Shown piece after piece: positions 1 through 8,507 of a stretch of 64,000 nucleotides of DNA (positions are counted from its first letter, which is position 1; every line of letters begins with the position of its first letter). The DNA is from Gammaproteobacteria bacterium. GTDB lineage: Bacteria > Pseudomonadota > Gammaproteobacteria > Xanthomonadales > Wenzhouxiangellaceae. The notes under the pieces are model-generated. The model worked only from the letters and a program-made list of their open reading frames with translations, ran no database searches and was not told the origin of the DNA. The DNA lies in NCBI GenBank assembly GCA_021772985.1, contig JAJFKX010000020.1, positions 124,001-188,000 of the forward strand, read 5' to 3'. Both the position numbers and the translations under genes were made by a program.

Positions 1-300
1 CAACATCCGATGAGCAAGCATTTCAGGACTCAGATAGCGTTTTAATCCTGTGCAGATCAGCCGCCATAAAACTGGATCATATCGGGTTTGTTTAGCCGCC
101 AGGCTACGCCGATCATCGCTGGCTGTTTGGGCTCGCTTTGCCAAGTAATGGTGGCTGGGACAACGCGCTAGCTCTCGGCTGATAGTACAGCGATGGCAAC
201 CCAATTGCCGAGCAATCTCAGCTTGAGACAAATCAGCAGCCAGTAGCGCTTGAATCTGATATCGTTGTTGTAGAGTCAGTTGTCGGTACGTTATTGTCAT
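1..300 (-). CDS. IS30-family transposase, N-terminal part, cut by window edge
   Basis: Reading the minus strand from the ATG at 300 gives an open frame of 100 codons that runs off the left edge. It begins MTITYRQLTLQQRYQIQALL and continues with AADLSQAEIARQLGCHRCTI, then SRELAR. This is the helix-turn-helix found at the start of IS30-family transposases (the usual form is LT..ERY.IE.LL..G.S..EIA..LGR..STISRE). The catalytic DDE domain would lie outside the window, so whether the element is intact cannot be judged. The family call is recognition of the motif, not a search. The element sits at the edge of an accessory segment next to a LysR gene and a large RHS gene. Confidence 0.8.
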   Translation of the reverse strand, partial: MTITYRQLTLQQRYQIQALLAADLSQAEIARQLGCHRCTISRELARCPSHHYLAKRAQTASDDRRSLAAKQTRYDPVLWRLICTGLKRYLSPEMLAHRML

Positions 301-371
301 AACACTTGAATCCTTGGTGTGAGAGCTTCCGATTCTACCGGCACTGGCTCTTTTATTAATATTCAAGTGTT
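301..371. repeat. Inverted repeat upstream of the IS30-type transposase
   Basis: The 11-mer AACACTTGAAT at 301-311 is repeated in perfect inverted form as ATTCAAGTGTT at 361-371. The inner copy abuts the transposase start codon. The outer copy is about 60 bp upstream, where an IS30 terminal repeat would be expected, so the element probably ends near 361-385. The exact IS end cannot be set without its other end. Confidence 0.55.
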
Positions 372-390
372 GCGGTTATTATGAGAATTC

Positions 391-490
391 ACGCACCCAT
401 AACTTTTTTTGATCACGCCTTGAAGGGGCATGGACTTATAGGAGGCGGACATATTCACCTCAACTTTATAATACGAGTAATGGGTGTCTA
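391..490. repeat. GACACCCAT-family repeat pair, inverted
   Basis: GCACCCATAACT at 393-404 faces AGTAATGGGTGTC at about 476-488. The two arms are near-perfect reverse complements (CACCCATaACT against CACCCATtACT), so this looks like a small element of about 95 bp with inverted ends and no coding content. The same motif recurs near 7988, 8086, 8418, 57057, 60707, 60897 and 62076. Confidence 0.5.
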
Positions 491-503
491 AACTTAGGGT
501 GTT

Positions 504-1439
504 TCATTCTGAAACGGGCATCGACACCAGCTTTTCGTCAACAATTTCCAAGAACCTGCGAACCCGAGGAGATAGAAATTGATTGGTCGGATAAATTACT
601 GAAACCTGCGCACCCTTGATCCTCCAATCACCTAGCACCGGAACCAGGCGACCAGCCTTAATGTCCTCAGCACATACAAATTCTGGAAACATGGCGATCC
701 CCAGACCTGCATGCGCTGCTTGATGGGCCATTGATAAATCGGTGAATCGCAGTCGCCCCGTTACCGAAATCATATCCACACCGCGACCGTTGGGCGATGA
801 TCGAAACGGCCAACGCATGGACGTTCCTTCCAAAACAACAAGAATGCAAGAATGCTTGGAAAGGTCCGCGGGAGTTGACGGCACACCGTGTTCAGCAAGG
901 TAGGCCGGGGAAGCACAGAATTCGAGCCCGACGCTCTTGACAACTCTAGAAGTCAGCCCCGCGCAAGGGCTATGGCTGACTCGAAAAGCAATGTCAAAGC
1001 CTTCCGAGACCAGATCAACATGTCGCCGGGTAAACACAACATCTAGCTCGACATTCGGGTAGCGAATAGCGTATTCAACGATGATCTCGGATAAGAAAGC
1101 CTCGCCGAAAACCGGGTCCGCTGTGATTCGCAAACAACCCTTTGGTTTTTCCTGGGTGTCATTTATTGACCGAATGGCGTCTTCCGTTTGCGTCACTATT
1201 TCTTGGCACCGCTTGGCGAACGCCGCCCCTGCATCAGTTAGCTTCATCCGGCGTGTTGTACGCTGCAGAAGTCTGACTCCGAGAGATTCTTCCAACGAGG
1301 CGATTCGGCGACTCAGCGTCTGTTTGGGAACGCTGATTTTCCTGCAAGCTGCCGCAAAGCTGTCTTCCGCAGCTACGGCAGCGAACAATCTCAAATCATC
1401 CAGTTTAATTGTCCCATATATGGGTTTTACTGTCGCCAC
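504..1439 (-). CDS. LysR-family transcriptional regulator
   Basis: This is a 311-residue protein of normal LysR length. Residues about 12-70 form the winged helix-turn-helix (KLDDLRLFAAVAAEDSFAAA, followed by LSRRIASLEESLGVRLLQRT). Residues about 100-300 fit a LysR substrate-binding domain. The frame starts with GTG at 1439; there is no in-frame ATG that keeps the DNA-binding domain, so GTG is the likely start. The central region (RITADPVFGEAFL, ELDVVFTRRHVDLVSEGFDI) resembles the large subgroup that regulates neighbouring oxidoreductase or detoxification genes, but no such neighbour is present. It is transcribed away from the RHS gene, with about 250 bp between the two starts, so it could act on that promoter; this is inference from position only. 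Confidence 0.9.
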   Translation of the reverse strand: MATVKPIYGTIKLDDLRLFAAVAAEDSFAAACRKISVPKQTLSRRIASLEESLGVRLLQRTTRRMKLTDAGAAFAKRCQEIVTQTEDAIRSINDTQEKPKGCLRITADPVFGEAFLSEIIVEYAIRYPNVELDVVFTRRHVDLVSEGFDIAFRVSHSPCAGLTSRVVKSVGLEFCASPAYLAEHGVPSTPADLSKHSCILVVLEGTSMRWPFRSSPNGRGVDMISVTGRLRFTDLSMAHQAAHAGLGIAMFPEFVCAEDIKAGRLVPVLGDWRIKGAQVSVIYPTNQFLSPRVRRFLEIVDEKLVSMPVSE

Positions 1440-1690
1440 ATGTTATTCGTTGAACCAAAATCAGGATTATATTACCATCCTTATTAAGCATCATCATCGA
1501 ATTTGCCGATGAATACCAGCCATCAAATTGCATCGAGAGAGAAAGACGAAGGATCCTGCGAATTGGCAGTGATCCAGTTGCACGGCGGAGCGGTGACCAA
1601 TCCGTTCGAGCTGATTACAGGCCACCAATTTGACTTGCATAAGTCACTCCACCAGCTGACTAGTGCAGATCAACCCCGAGGAAAGAGAAG

Positions 1691-4600
1691 ATGATTAAAG
1701 CGATCAAGGTTCAATTTTTGCTTCTAGTATTACTGACTCAATCAGGCCTTGTGCTTGGCAGTCAAGCGCTAGGCTCTTTGAAAATCAAGATAGAAGGTGG
1801 AGTTTACCGGGACGGATCAGTTTATGATTTCGGCACACAATCGTTAGTGCCTGAACTTCCCTCTCCGAACGCAGAAATCATTGTCAAATTAATCAACACC
1901 GGAACAACGCCGATAAGTGGCACGGTGACGGGAATTGACCTCGACCAGCCCTGGCATGCCGGATCTCGAGGTGGAACGTGTCAACGTCTTAATCAATGGT
2001 GTATCAATAAGACGGACTACTCGATTAAACCGGGAAAGTTTGTAACACGTACTTTCGGATTTGAACGGGTAACGGTTGGTAACGCTGAAATTGCGCTGGC
2101 TTTTTCTGGTGACGTTCAAGGTCCCAAGACAATCACATTCAATCGTTCAGTTGCTCTCAGAGAGGGTGCTACGATTTTATCTGAATGCCCTTCGGGTAAT
2201 TGTGGAAGTACGATCGATTCGTTAACAGCCGAACTCGGTGGAGGTGACGGAGTCTTGGGCGGGGAAGAACGGGGAACGTCCAACCCCAATAACTTTGGAT
2301 TGGGCAGTATAGACAATATTAATACCCTCAACGGCAACCTCATTGCGAGCATTCCTATTGGCAGATCTTACTCAGTCGGGCCAAGCCTGGGTTATCAGGT
2401 GATGCTGACTTATAACGCCAAAGCGTGGGATTCAGTACCAATTGACATTGATGGTTCAAGCTACGCTATGGCTGTGCCTCATGCAACAACCAACGCCGGA
2501 CTGGGTTGGCAGGTAACGATGGGCGAGTTATATCCAAACCGCGCCACTATTGATAACCCGGATACACCAACCAGCGTGTATGACACCTGGCCGAATACAA
2601 GCTATGACCCGTATCACGCCTGGTTGTACATTGCGCCAGATGGTTCTAAACATTACTTGTATGAAGATGTGGAAAACGAAGGTGCCTATCACCACACAAA
2701 AAATGGTAACAACATCAGGATGAAACAAAATCCAAGCTCGCCAAGCTTTCGTTATATCTATTTTCCTGATGGCACCAGACACACGTTTCTGAGGGTAGAG
2801 AGTCATCAGCTAAAACTCTCGAACGATTGTGGCGCATCGGAATGCTGGTTGTTGACAAAGATGGAGGATCGCTCTGGGAATTGGGTTGATATTTCATATG
2901 ATCAATATGCCTGGTCTATCACAGACAGCGACGGCCGGCTCCATGAGGTGAAGTTTTGGGAAAACGGTGAGGAATCAGGAGGGGCACCTCATGACCCGTC
3001 AAGTCTGGAGTGGGGTGATTTATTTCAACTTGTCAGGCACGTGATTTTTAATCGCTGGCAGCCTGAGCAAGAGTTCAACTGGCTGGTTTACGATCACGAA
3101 CAAATCGTTCGCGGTTGTCCGACAACCCAAGGCTCAACCGCGGCGATTAATGATCAAATTATGGGCCTGTCGGTACCAATTCTCAAAGAGCTTAGGGGGC
3201 CTGAACATACAACAGCCGGTGTTTATCAGTTTTTACACAATTTCAATGATGGGTCCAATATCAATGCCGGGACACAGTGCGATAAAAAGGCGGGGACTCT
3301 GAGTAGAGTCAGGTTTCCCACCGGCAGGCAAATCGAATATGTCTATGACGACATCTACAAAATGCCTACAAATTGCAATACAGGAGCCGAACAGGGTAAC
3401 CCTTTCAGTAGACATACCGGTGTAACCAGCCGCGTTGTAAAAGCAAAAAATGGTACGACGATTGGTTATGGCGATTTTTCATCTGTGCTTGAGGAACGAA
3501 AGAGCCCTCCGCACGATGCAGGTCCGATGTGTAACCGGCACAACGTGGTAAAAACATCCATTATGAACCGGGAAAACGATGATGGGAAAGCCATCATGAA
3601 TGTCTTCTATCACAACGTAACCCGCTACGATCAAGAGGTTCCGGCATCCGGCAATTGGAGAAATGAGTATCACGGATTACCAGTGACACGTAATGAAGCG
3701 CTTGCGCGTTCAGACGGATCAGGGAATTTGTATCTTTCCACTGAAACCTGGGAATGTCTCGCTGATCATCCAGCCACTTGCGGACGAACAGAATCGACAA
3801 GACCAACGAGTGGTAGGCTGCTCACTCAGAATTTCCTTTCACACATAGTTAAACGTAACTCATTCTGGGATGGCTGGGCTTGTGCGGGTGAGAACGGGCA
3901 GTTGTTTGGGCCTCTGAGTAGAAATGGAGAGCGATGTGTATCGGATTACTCAAAAGTTGCGCATTCTACTGCCATTACTTACGGCGATAGCGGTGTTAAT
4001 TCTTCCTCAACCCTAAATTCAGGATACAAAGACATAGGTGTGTTCGAGACAGAAACTGTCTCTACCTACATTGGTGATCCTACCAATGGACAGTCCAGTG
4101 ATATTCAAGTCGAATATGTTTACGGCGACTATGTCACGGGCATCTCAATGCATGGTCCAGATGCAGGGATAATCACCCATGAACGAAACTATCTGCCTTT
4201 CCCCACGAGTGGGCCGGAGATTTTGGATCTGATCAACTTCAGATACACGAGTTTTGGTGATGGCACTGGTGGCGGGGCGTTCATATGGCCTGAGGTCTAT
4301 GCCACTTTGACGGAATACGATTTCAATCCTAGTACCGGGTTCTTAAATTGTGTGCGGGTACGTAAAACCCCGAATACCTCATTGGGTTTTCCTTTGGGGG
4401 ATCGCCATCCTCAAGACCTTGTCCGGGAGTTTACCCCAAATTCTAATGGATTCGTTTCAGAGGTGGTATTTTATGGTGGGGACACCCTCGGAAGCAGCGT
4501 GAGTACAAGCTCAGTTTGCACAAGCACGAATAACGCTGAATATAAACTTGGGTACTCCTATTCCTACGGCGTTAATGACAAAGCATGGTACAAGGACGCC

Positions 4601-7600
4601 AACGGTAATCGAACGGGGCCTTATCTTAAGAACCTGACAATCAATCAGCATACCCAAAGGGTTGCGCAGTCTTGCGATTTCAACAACAAGTGTATCGACT
4701 TTGAGTATGACCTGATGGGCAGGGTTACCAACTTGTCCGATGAACACATCAATCAGCAAACGACTTACAACCTTGAGTCAGCAGGCGGTCGACGCGAAGT
4801 AACCGTTAAGACAGATGATATAGGAGAGCTGGCGGTATCTGAGAGCTTTTGGAATGAATTTGGTGAACCGGTGAAAACAAAGGCCAAACTGAACAGCACA
4901 GACTGGCTCCAGCAAACACTTTCGTATGACTCACGGGGACGCCTTAGCTCAGTAAGTACTCAGCAGGGGGTGATAGGTTTTGATCCGGCTCTTTCAGCAG
5001 AAATTTTGAGCTATGACAGCTTAGGACGTGTGTTAGCTGAAACTGACCCGGCAGGAAACGAAAAAAATTATAGCTACAATGGTGCACGTTCCGATTGGAC
5101 TAGATTGGTTCAGCAGAATGTCGATGGGCAGGATGTGGAAATTGTTAATGCGCAAAAGCCTTTAGGCATGAAGGTAACCAGTAGTCTCAAGGACCACGAA
5201 GTGAGTGTTTGGGGAGAACAAGACAATTTAGTTGCCGAGGTTAAACGATATAACGATAGTGGACCCAGTCAATCCCGTGTTCGGCATATGGATCCGCGAG
5301 GGTTTATGTTTCAAGAGACGGTGCCGGAGTTTGGAGATGCTACCTATCGGCGTGACTCCAGGGGCAACATTACCAGCATCAGTTCCGGTGGTCACACTCT
5401 TACAATCCATCGTAATAAGTCAGGTCAGGTAACCAGCGTAAAACAGGGTACCCGTGTGTGGAAAACTTTTGACTATGATCCGGTCACTGGAGAGATCGAA
5501 CAATCAGTGCGCTACAACTACTATGACCCGGTCAATACCTATAGTTATTTTGAGCTGCCGACAACAATTAAAGTTACCACAGACTATACATATAACGCGG
5601 ATGGTGCGTTGCACTCCAAATTACTTGAAATAGCGGTCAACGATACTGTCATTCATGAATCACTCAATTCCATGTTTTACGACGATGAGGGCAAGGTGAA
5701 CAGGATTGTTTATCCTCAATGTATTAGCGGGGATTGCACCGGTATTTCGTATCCAAACAGGCACGTTCGTCATGGCTATAACTACGGCGTTCTGACATCT
5801 GTAACTGATGGTGATGCAACCGGCGGTCAAAACCTGTTTGTACCTGTATACAACCCTGATGGGAAACTCGAAACGATTGAGTTTTATGATAATGGCTCTT
5901 TGGTAGGTGTGGACCAAATGACATACGATGCCATAGGCCGTTTTGAGTCTATTACGATCAAGGACAATAAAGGCCCTACAACTCTATGGCAGTCAGGTAA
6001 TTACAATTACGATGCCGTGGGAAATATAGTGTCCATGGCCGGAGGCAGTGACGGTACAAGATTGTATACATATGATAAATCAAGCCGGCTGACATCTTTT
6101 GTCAAGTCAGGTGTCAATGAAACGTACAGCTACGACATATTCGACAATATCACCGATTCAACCGGCACCGGTTTGGCGACAAACTACACCTTAAACAGTT
6201 CTAACAACCGAATTGATGAATTTGGAGGAGCACCTGTTTCTTATGATGAATCCGGGAATCTTATCCAAAGCGGTAATTTGTATCTCAGCTATGATGTATT
6301 CAATAGACAGATTGCAACCAGTGATCATACTGACCCGGCGAATCCGGGGCTTAGTTATATAGGTCAAACGATTACGGTATATGATGCCAACGATAACAGC
6401 GTCGGAATGATTGATCGATCCGAATTCAGAGATGGCAGAATCATCTATCATCACGGGCCCGGTGGAGGTTTGTTACGGGAGTTTCGATATGTACAAGACC
6501 TCCAGAACCCGGGCTCCAGAACCAGATCTTATAAAGACTATTTCTATTTTGCAGGACAAAGAGCTGTCGAGAACGGGAGTAGCAGCACTAACGGGCAAAA
6601 GACATTCCTACGTCTCGATCACCTTGGCAGTCCCAGGCTGCTCACTCAGGGGTCAAGCGGCTGGAGTGCGGAGCGAGAACGGTATCCACATGGCGCTGAG
6701 TTAGCGTCGTCAGGCACTTATGACGAAACGGTTGATTTCACCGGACATCAGCTGGTGCGTGTTCGTCCCGATAATGATGGAGATGGTCTGCTTCATGATA
6801 TGAGAGCAAGAAACTATTTCAGTGGGTGGGGGCGATTCATGCAACCCGATCCCGCCGGCGATCCATCATCGTGGAGTCTGTATGGGTACGCGGCGAACAA
6901 CCCTGTGAGGTATGTGGATCCAACCGGGCTCAGCGCTGACGGTGGCACTTTATCTTGGGCAGATTTATATGGTTTCGCGCAAAATCCTAATTTCAGAGGG
7001 TTTGTTGATCTATTTAATCCCTATTCAGATGTCTTACCACGACTCTTCGATATCTTGAGAGGCCTGTTCGGCGGCGGTCGTGGAGCATTGGATCCCATTC
7101 ATCCAGGTGATGTTGGTGGGACAGATCTTGGTGATCGTCCTTCACCTCCGGCAGGTCCGGGTGGTGATGGGGCCGAGCCAACCCCAGGGCCGACTGATCC
7201 GAAGGTACCGGGTATTACCTTGCGTCGATTCGCTCAGAATGCGCTCAATGGCTGGACTGCATTTGGGGATGGTATCGTTTGCGCTACAACGTTTGGTTCG
7301 GATTGTGGCGGACCTGGTGCAAGGTACCGCGAGGTTGGGCATCCTGGACAGGATATTATGCAGGGATACGGTAAAGGTACTGGAGGACTTGCTGTAGTGA
7401 CTGCAGTAGTCACCGGAGGTGCGTGGGTGGCTACGACAGCCCGGGGGATTTACGGTGCAATCACCGCAGGTTTGGTGGCCACGAGAGCAGGAGGCTTCCG
7501 AAGAATGCCAGGACTATTTGACAGGCTTCCTAATACTAACAAGGTCGTTTCATTCTCCAAAACAACTGTCCTCGATGGGAAAGCACAATTTCGCATATAT

Positions 7601-7840
7601 GGACGCAGACCTATAGTAAATATCACAGGCCTGCATGGAGATCACGGTGCGCTGTCTAGCAACCACAATGCTGCTATGTTAGATCGCGGCTATCAAACGC
7701 AGGCAGGTATATTGCATGTAGACTTGTCGCGCTTGGGCAGCAACGCTGGCAGAGCTTTGCCTGGCATTCAGCGACAGGCAGGCGCTGTTGACACTGTCAT
7801 TTATAACTGGTGCTGGTCGTGCTACAACGTGCCTCCCTAG
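1691..7840 (+). CDS. Secreted RHS/YD-repeat protein with variable C-terminal tip
   Basis: This 2049-residue protein starts at an ATG preceded by a good ribosome site (GAGGAAAGAGAAG). Residues 1-24 look like a Sec signal peptide (FLLLVLLTQSGLVLG then SQA). Many YD repeats follow in the central and C-terminal half, for example YDSLGRVLAETDPAG, YDLMGRVTNLSDE and YDAIGRFESI. The RHS-associated core is clear at about residues 1640-1745: RLDHLGSPRLLTQ, then MRARNYFSGWGRFMQPDP, then YGYAANNPVRYVDPTGL. After the DPTGL boundary come about 300 residues unrelated to the core, containing a glycine-rich linker, a hydrophobic stretch and a tip ending in NWCWSCYNVPP. That layout is the one known for polymorphic RHS toxins, where the core encapsulates a C-terminal effector. 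No PAAR or VgrG-like N-terminus is seen, so Sec export rather than type VI loading is more likely. No convincing immunity gene follows. The activity of the tip is not recognised. Confidence 0.9.
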   Translation: MIKAIKVQFLLLVLLTQSGLVLGSQALGSLKIKIEGGVYRDGSVYDFGTQSLVPELPSPNAEIIVKLINTGTTPISGTVTGIDLDQPWHAGSRGGTCQRLNQWCINKTDYSIKPGKFVTRTFGFERVTVGNAEIALAFSGDVQGPKTITFNRSVALREGATILSECPSGNCGSTIDSLTAELGGGDGVLGGEERGTSNPNNFGLGSIDNINTLNGNLIASIPIGRSYSVGPSLGYQVMLTYNAKAWDSVPIDIDGSSYAMAVPHATTNAGLGWQVTMGELYPNRATIDNPDTPTSVYDTWPNTSYDPYHAWLYIAPDGSKHYLYEDVENEGAYHHTKNGNNIRMKQNPSSPSFRYIYFPDGTRHTFLRVESHQLKLSNDCGASECWLLTKMEDRSGNWVDISYDQYAWSITDSDGRLHEVKFWENGEESGGAPHDPSSLEWGDLFQLVRHVIFNRWQPEQEFNWLVYDHEQIVRGCPTTQGSTAAINDQIMGLSVPILKELRGPEHTTAGVYQFLHNFNDGSNINAGTQCDKKAGTLSRVRFPTGRQIEYVYDDIYKMPTNCNTGAEQGNPFSRHTGVTSRVVKAKNGTTIGYGDFSSVLEERKSPPHDAGPMCNRHNVVKTSIMNRENDDGKAIMNVFYHNVTRYDQEVPASGNWRNEYHGLPVTRNEALARSDGSGNLYLSTETWECLADHPATCGRTESTRPTSGRLLTQNFLSHIVKRNSFWDGWACAGENGQLFGPLSRNGERCVSDYSKVAHSTAITYGDSGVNSSSTLNSGYKDIGVFETETVSTYIGDPTNGQSSDIQVEYVYGDYVTGISMHGPDAGIITHERNYLPFPTSGPEILDLINFRYTSFGDGTGGGAFIWPEVYATLTEYDFNPSTGFLNCVRVRKTPNTSLGFPLGDRHPQDLVREFTPNSNGFVSEVVFYGGDTLGSSVSTSSVCTSTNNAEYKLGYSYSYGVNDKAWYKDANGNRTGPYLKNLTINQHTQRVAQSCDFNNKCIDFEYDLMGRVTNLSDEHINQQTTYNLESAGGRREVTVKTDDIGELAVSESFWNEFGEPVKTKAKLNSTDWLQQTLSYDSRGRLSSVSTQQGVIGFDPALSAEILSYDSLGRVLAETDPAGNEKNYSYNGARSDWTRLVQQNVDGQDVEIVNAQKPLGMKVTSSLKDHEVSVWGEQDNLVAEVKRYNDSGPSQSRVRHMDPRGFMFQETVPEFGDATYRRDSRGNITSISSGGHTLTIHRNKSGQVTSVKQGTRVWKTFDYDPVTGEIEQSVRYNYYDPVNTYSYFELPTTIKVTTDYTYNADGALHSKLLEIAVNDTVIHESLNSMFYDDEGKVNRIVYPQCISGDCTGISYPNRHVRHGYNYGVLTSVTDGDATGGQNLFVPVYNPDGKLETIEFYDNGSLVGVDQMTYDAIGRFESITIKDNKGPTTLWQSGNYNYDAVGNIVSMAGGSDGTRLYTYDKSSRLTSFVKSGVNETYSYDIFDNITDSTGTGLATNYTLNSSNNRIDEFGGAPVSYDESGNLIQSGNLYLSYDVFNRQIATSDHTDPANPGLSYIGQTITVYDANDNSVGMIDRSEFRDGRIIYHHGPGGGLLREFRYVQDLQNPGSRTRSYKDYFYFAGQRAVENGSSSTNGQKTFLRLDHLGSPRLLTQGSSGWSAERERYPHGAELASSGTYDETVDFTGHQLVRVRPDNDGDGLLHDMRARNYFSGWGRFMQPDPAGDPSSWSLYGYAANNPVRYVDPTGLSADGGTLSWADLYGFAQNPNFRGFVDLFNPYSDVLPRLFDILRGLFGGGRGALDPIHPGDVGGTDLGDRPSPPAGPGGDGAEPTPGPTDPKVPGITLRRFAQNALNGWTAFGDGIVCATTFGSDCGGPGARYREVGHPGQDIMQGYGKGTGGLAVVTAVVTGGAWVATTARGIYGAITAGLVATRAGGFRRMPGLFDRLPNTNKVVSFSKTTVLDGKAQFRIYGRRPIVNITGLHGDHGALSSNHNAAMLDRGYQTQAGILHVDLSRLGSNAGRALPGIQRQAGAVDTVIYNWCWSCYNVPP

Positions 7841-8507
7841 ATAGATTCATAGTTTGCCATCAACCTATTGGTTGATGGCTCGAGGGGTTTCGTATGCTGT
7901 CGGCTGATTGGCACGCAAATGTAGCTCTGTGCTTTGAGATCGCATGGCAGTTTTCTTTGTTGATCTGGGGCAAGGGAGAAGAGAGTAGACACCCATAACT
8001 TTCGCTCATAAAAGCGAATGATCGAGGCGCAACATCGTACCTGATGATGTTTATTCAGGGAGGTCAATGAGTAAAGGAAAAACACAGATACCCATTATTC
8101 TTTTCATCTGGTATTGGCGCGTGGCGTTGGGTCAGTTCTTAAGTGCTTTAGACAATTGGGCATCCGAGGGGAAATCACACCTTATTGTGAGGCTGACGAA
8201 TTACCAATTGCCGTTGTCGGCTGTCAAATGACAGGACAAAAAAGAGTCACCAGAAGTTTGATTCCTGGCAGATTTCAATGTGTGAACCTCTATTTACTAG
8301 CAAAGTAGGGCAGAAGCCGAGTCACAAGCGGAAGTAGTCATTGAAGCGATCAATGATGTGCTCTTGATTACTCAAATCTCGGGTGAGTTATTAGCATTGA
8401 CCAGAAAATAGGATCATAGGCACCCATTACTTTAGGTCTCAAAACCAGCACTGTATGGTGTGGCAAAGCGGTATCAAATCCATCTGCTAGGTTGGATGTT
8501 GCGGTGG
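7841..8507. other. Gene-poor stretch after the RHS gene, with short repeats
   Basis: No convincing gene is seen in these 667 bp. The short frames here lack ribosome sites and recognisable content. The stretch holds a perfect hairpin just after the RHS stop and three same-orientation copies of a short repeat: GACACCCATAACT at 7988-8000, AGATACCCATTATT at 8086-8099 and GGCACCCATTACTTT at 8419-8433. The first copy is preceded by GTAG and followed by a second hairpin, TTCGCT/AGCGAA, around 8001-8018. It could be decayed accessory DNA, or it could contain an immunity gene too short or divergent to recognise. Confidence 0.5.
7856..7879. terminator. Perfect 10-bp hairpin after the RHS stop codon
   Basis: GCCATCAACC and GGTTGATGGC form a perfect 10-bp stem around a TATT loop, 16 bp after the RHS stop codon. 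There is no T-tract behind it, so it may act as an RNA-stabilising hairpin or a weak terminator rather than a classic intrinsic one. Confidence 0.4.

Noticed and set aside
1081-1512. 143-residue plus-strand ORF
   Set aside because: It is the antisense shadow of the LysR gene, with no family features and no ribosome site.
1503-1694. 63-residue ORF just before the RHS gene
   Set aside because: No ribosome site or recognisable content; its end overlaps the RHS start but that alone is not support.
7837-8085. Minus-strand ORF after the RHS gene, considered as an immunity gene
   Set aside because: Wrong strand for a toxin-immunity pair, runs through a hairpin and a repeat, no ribosome site and no recognised content.
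8114-8308. 64-residue plus-strand ORF after the RHS gene, considered as an immunity gene
   Set aside because: Starts inside repeat-rich DNA, lacks a ribosome site and shows no family features; kept only as part of the gap description.
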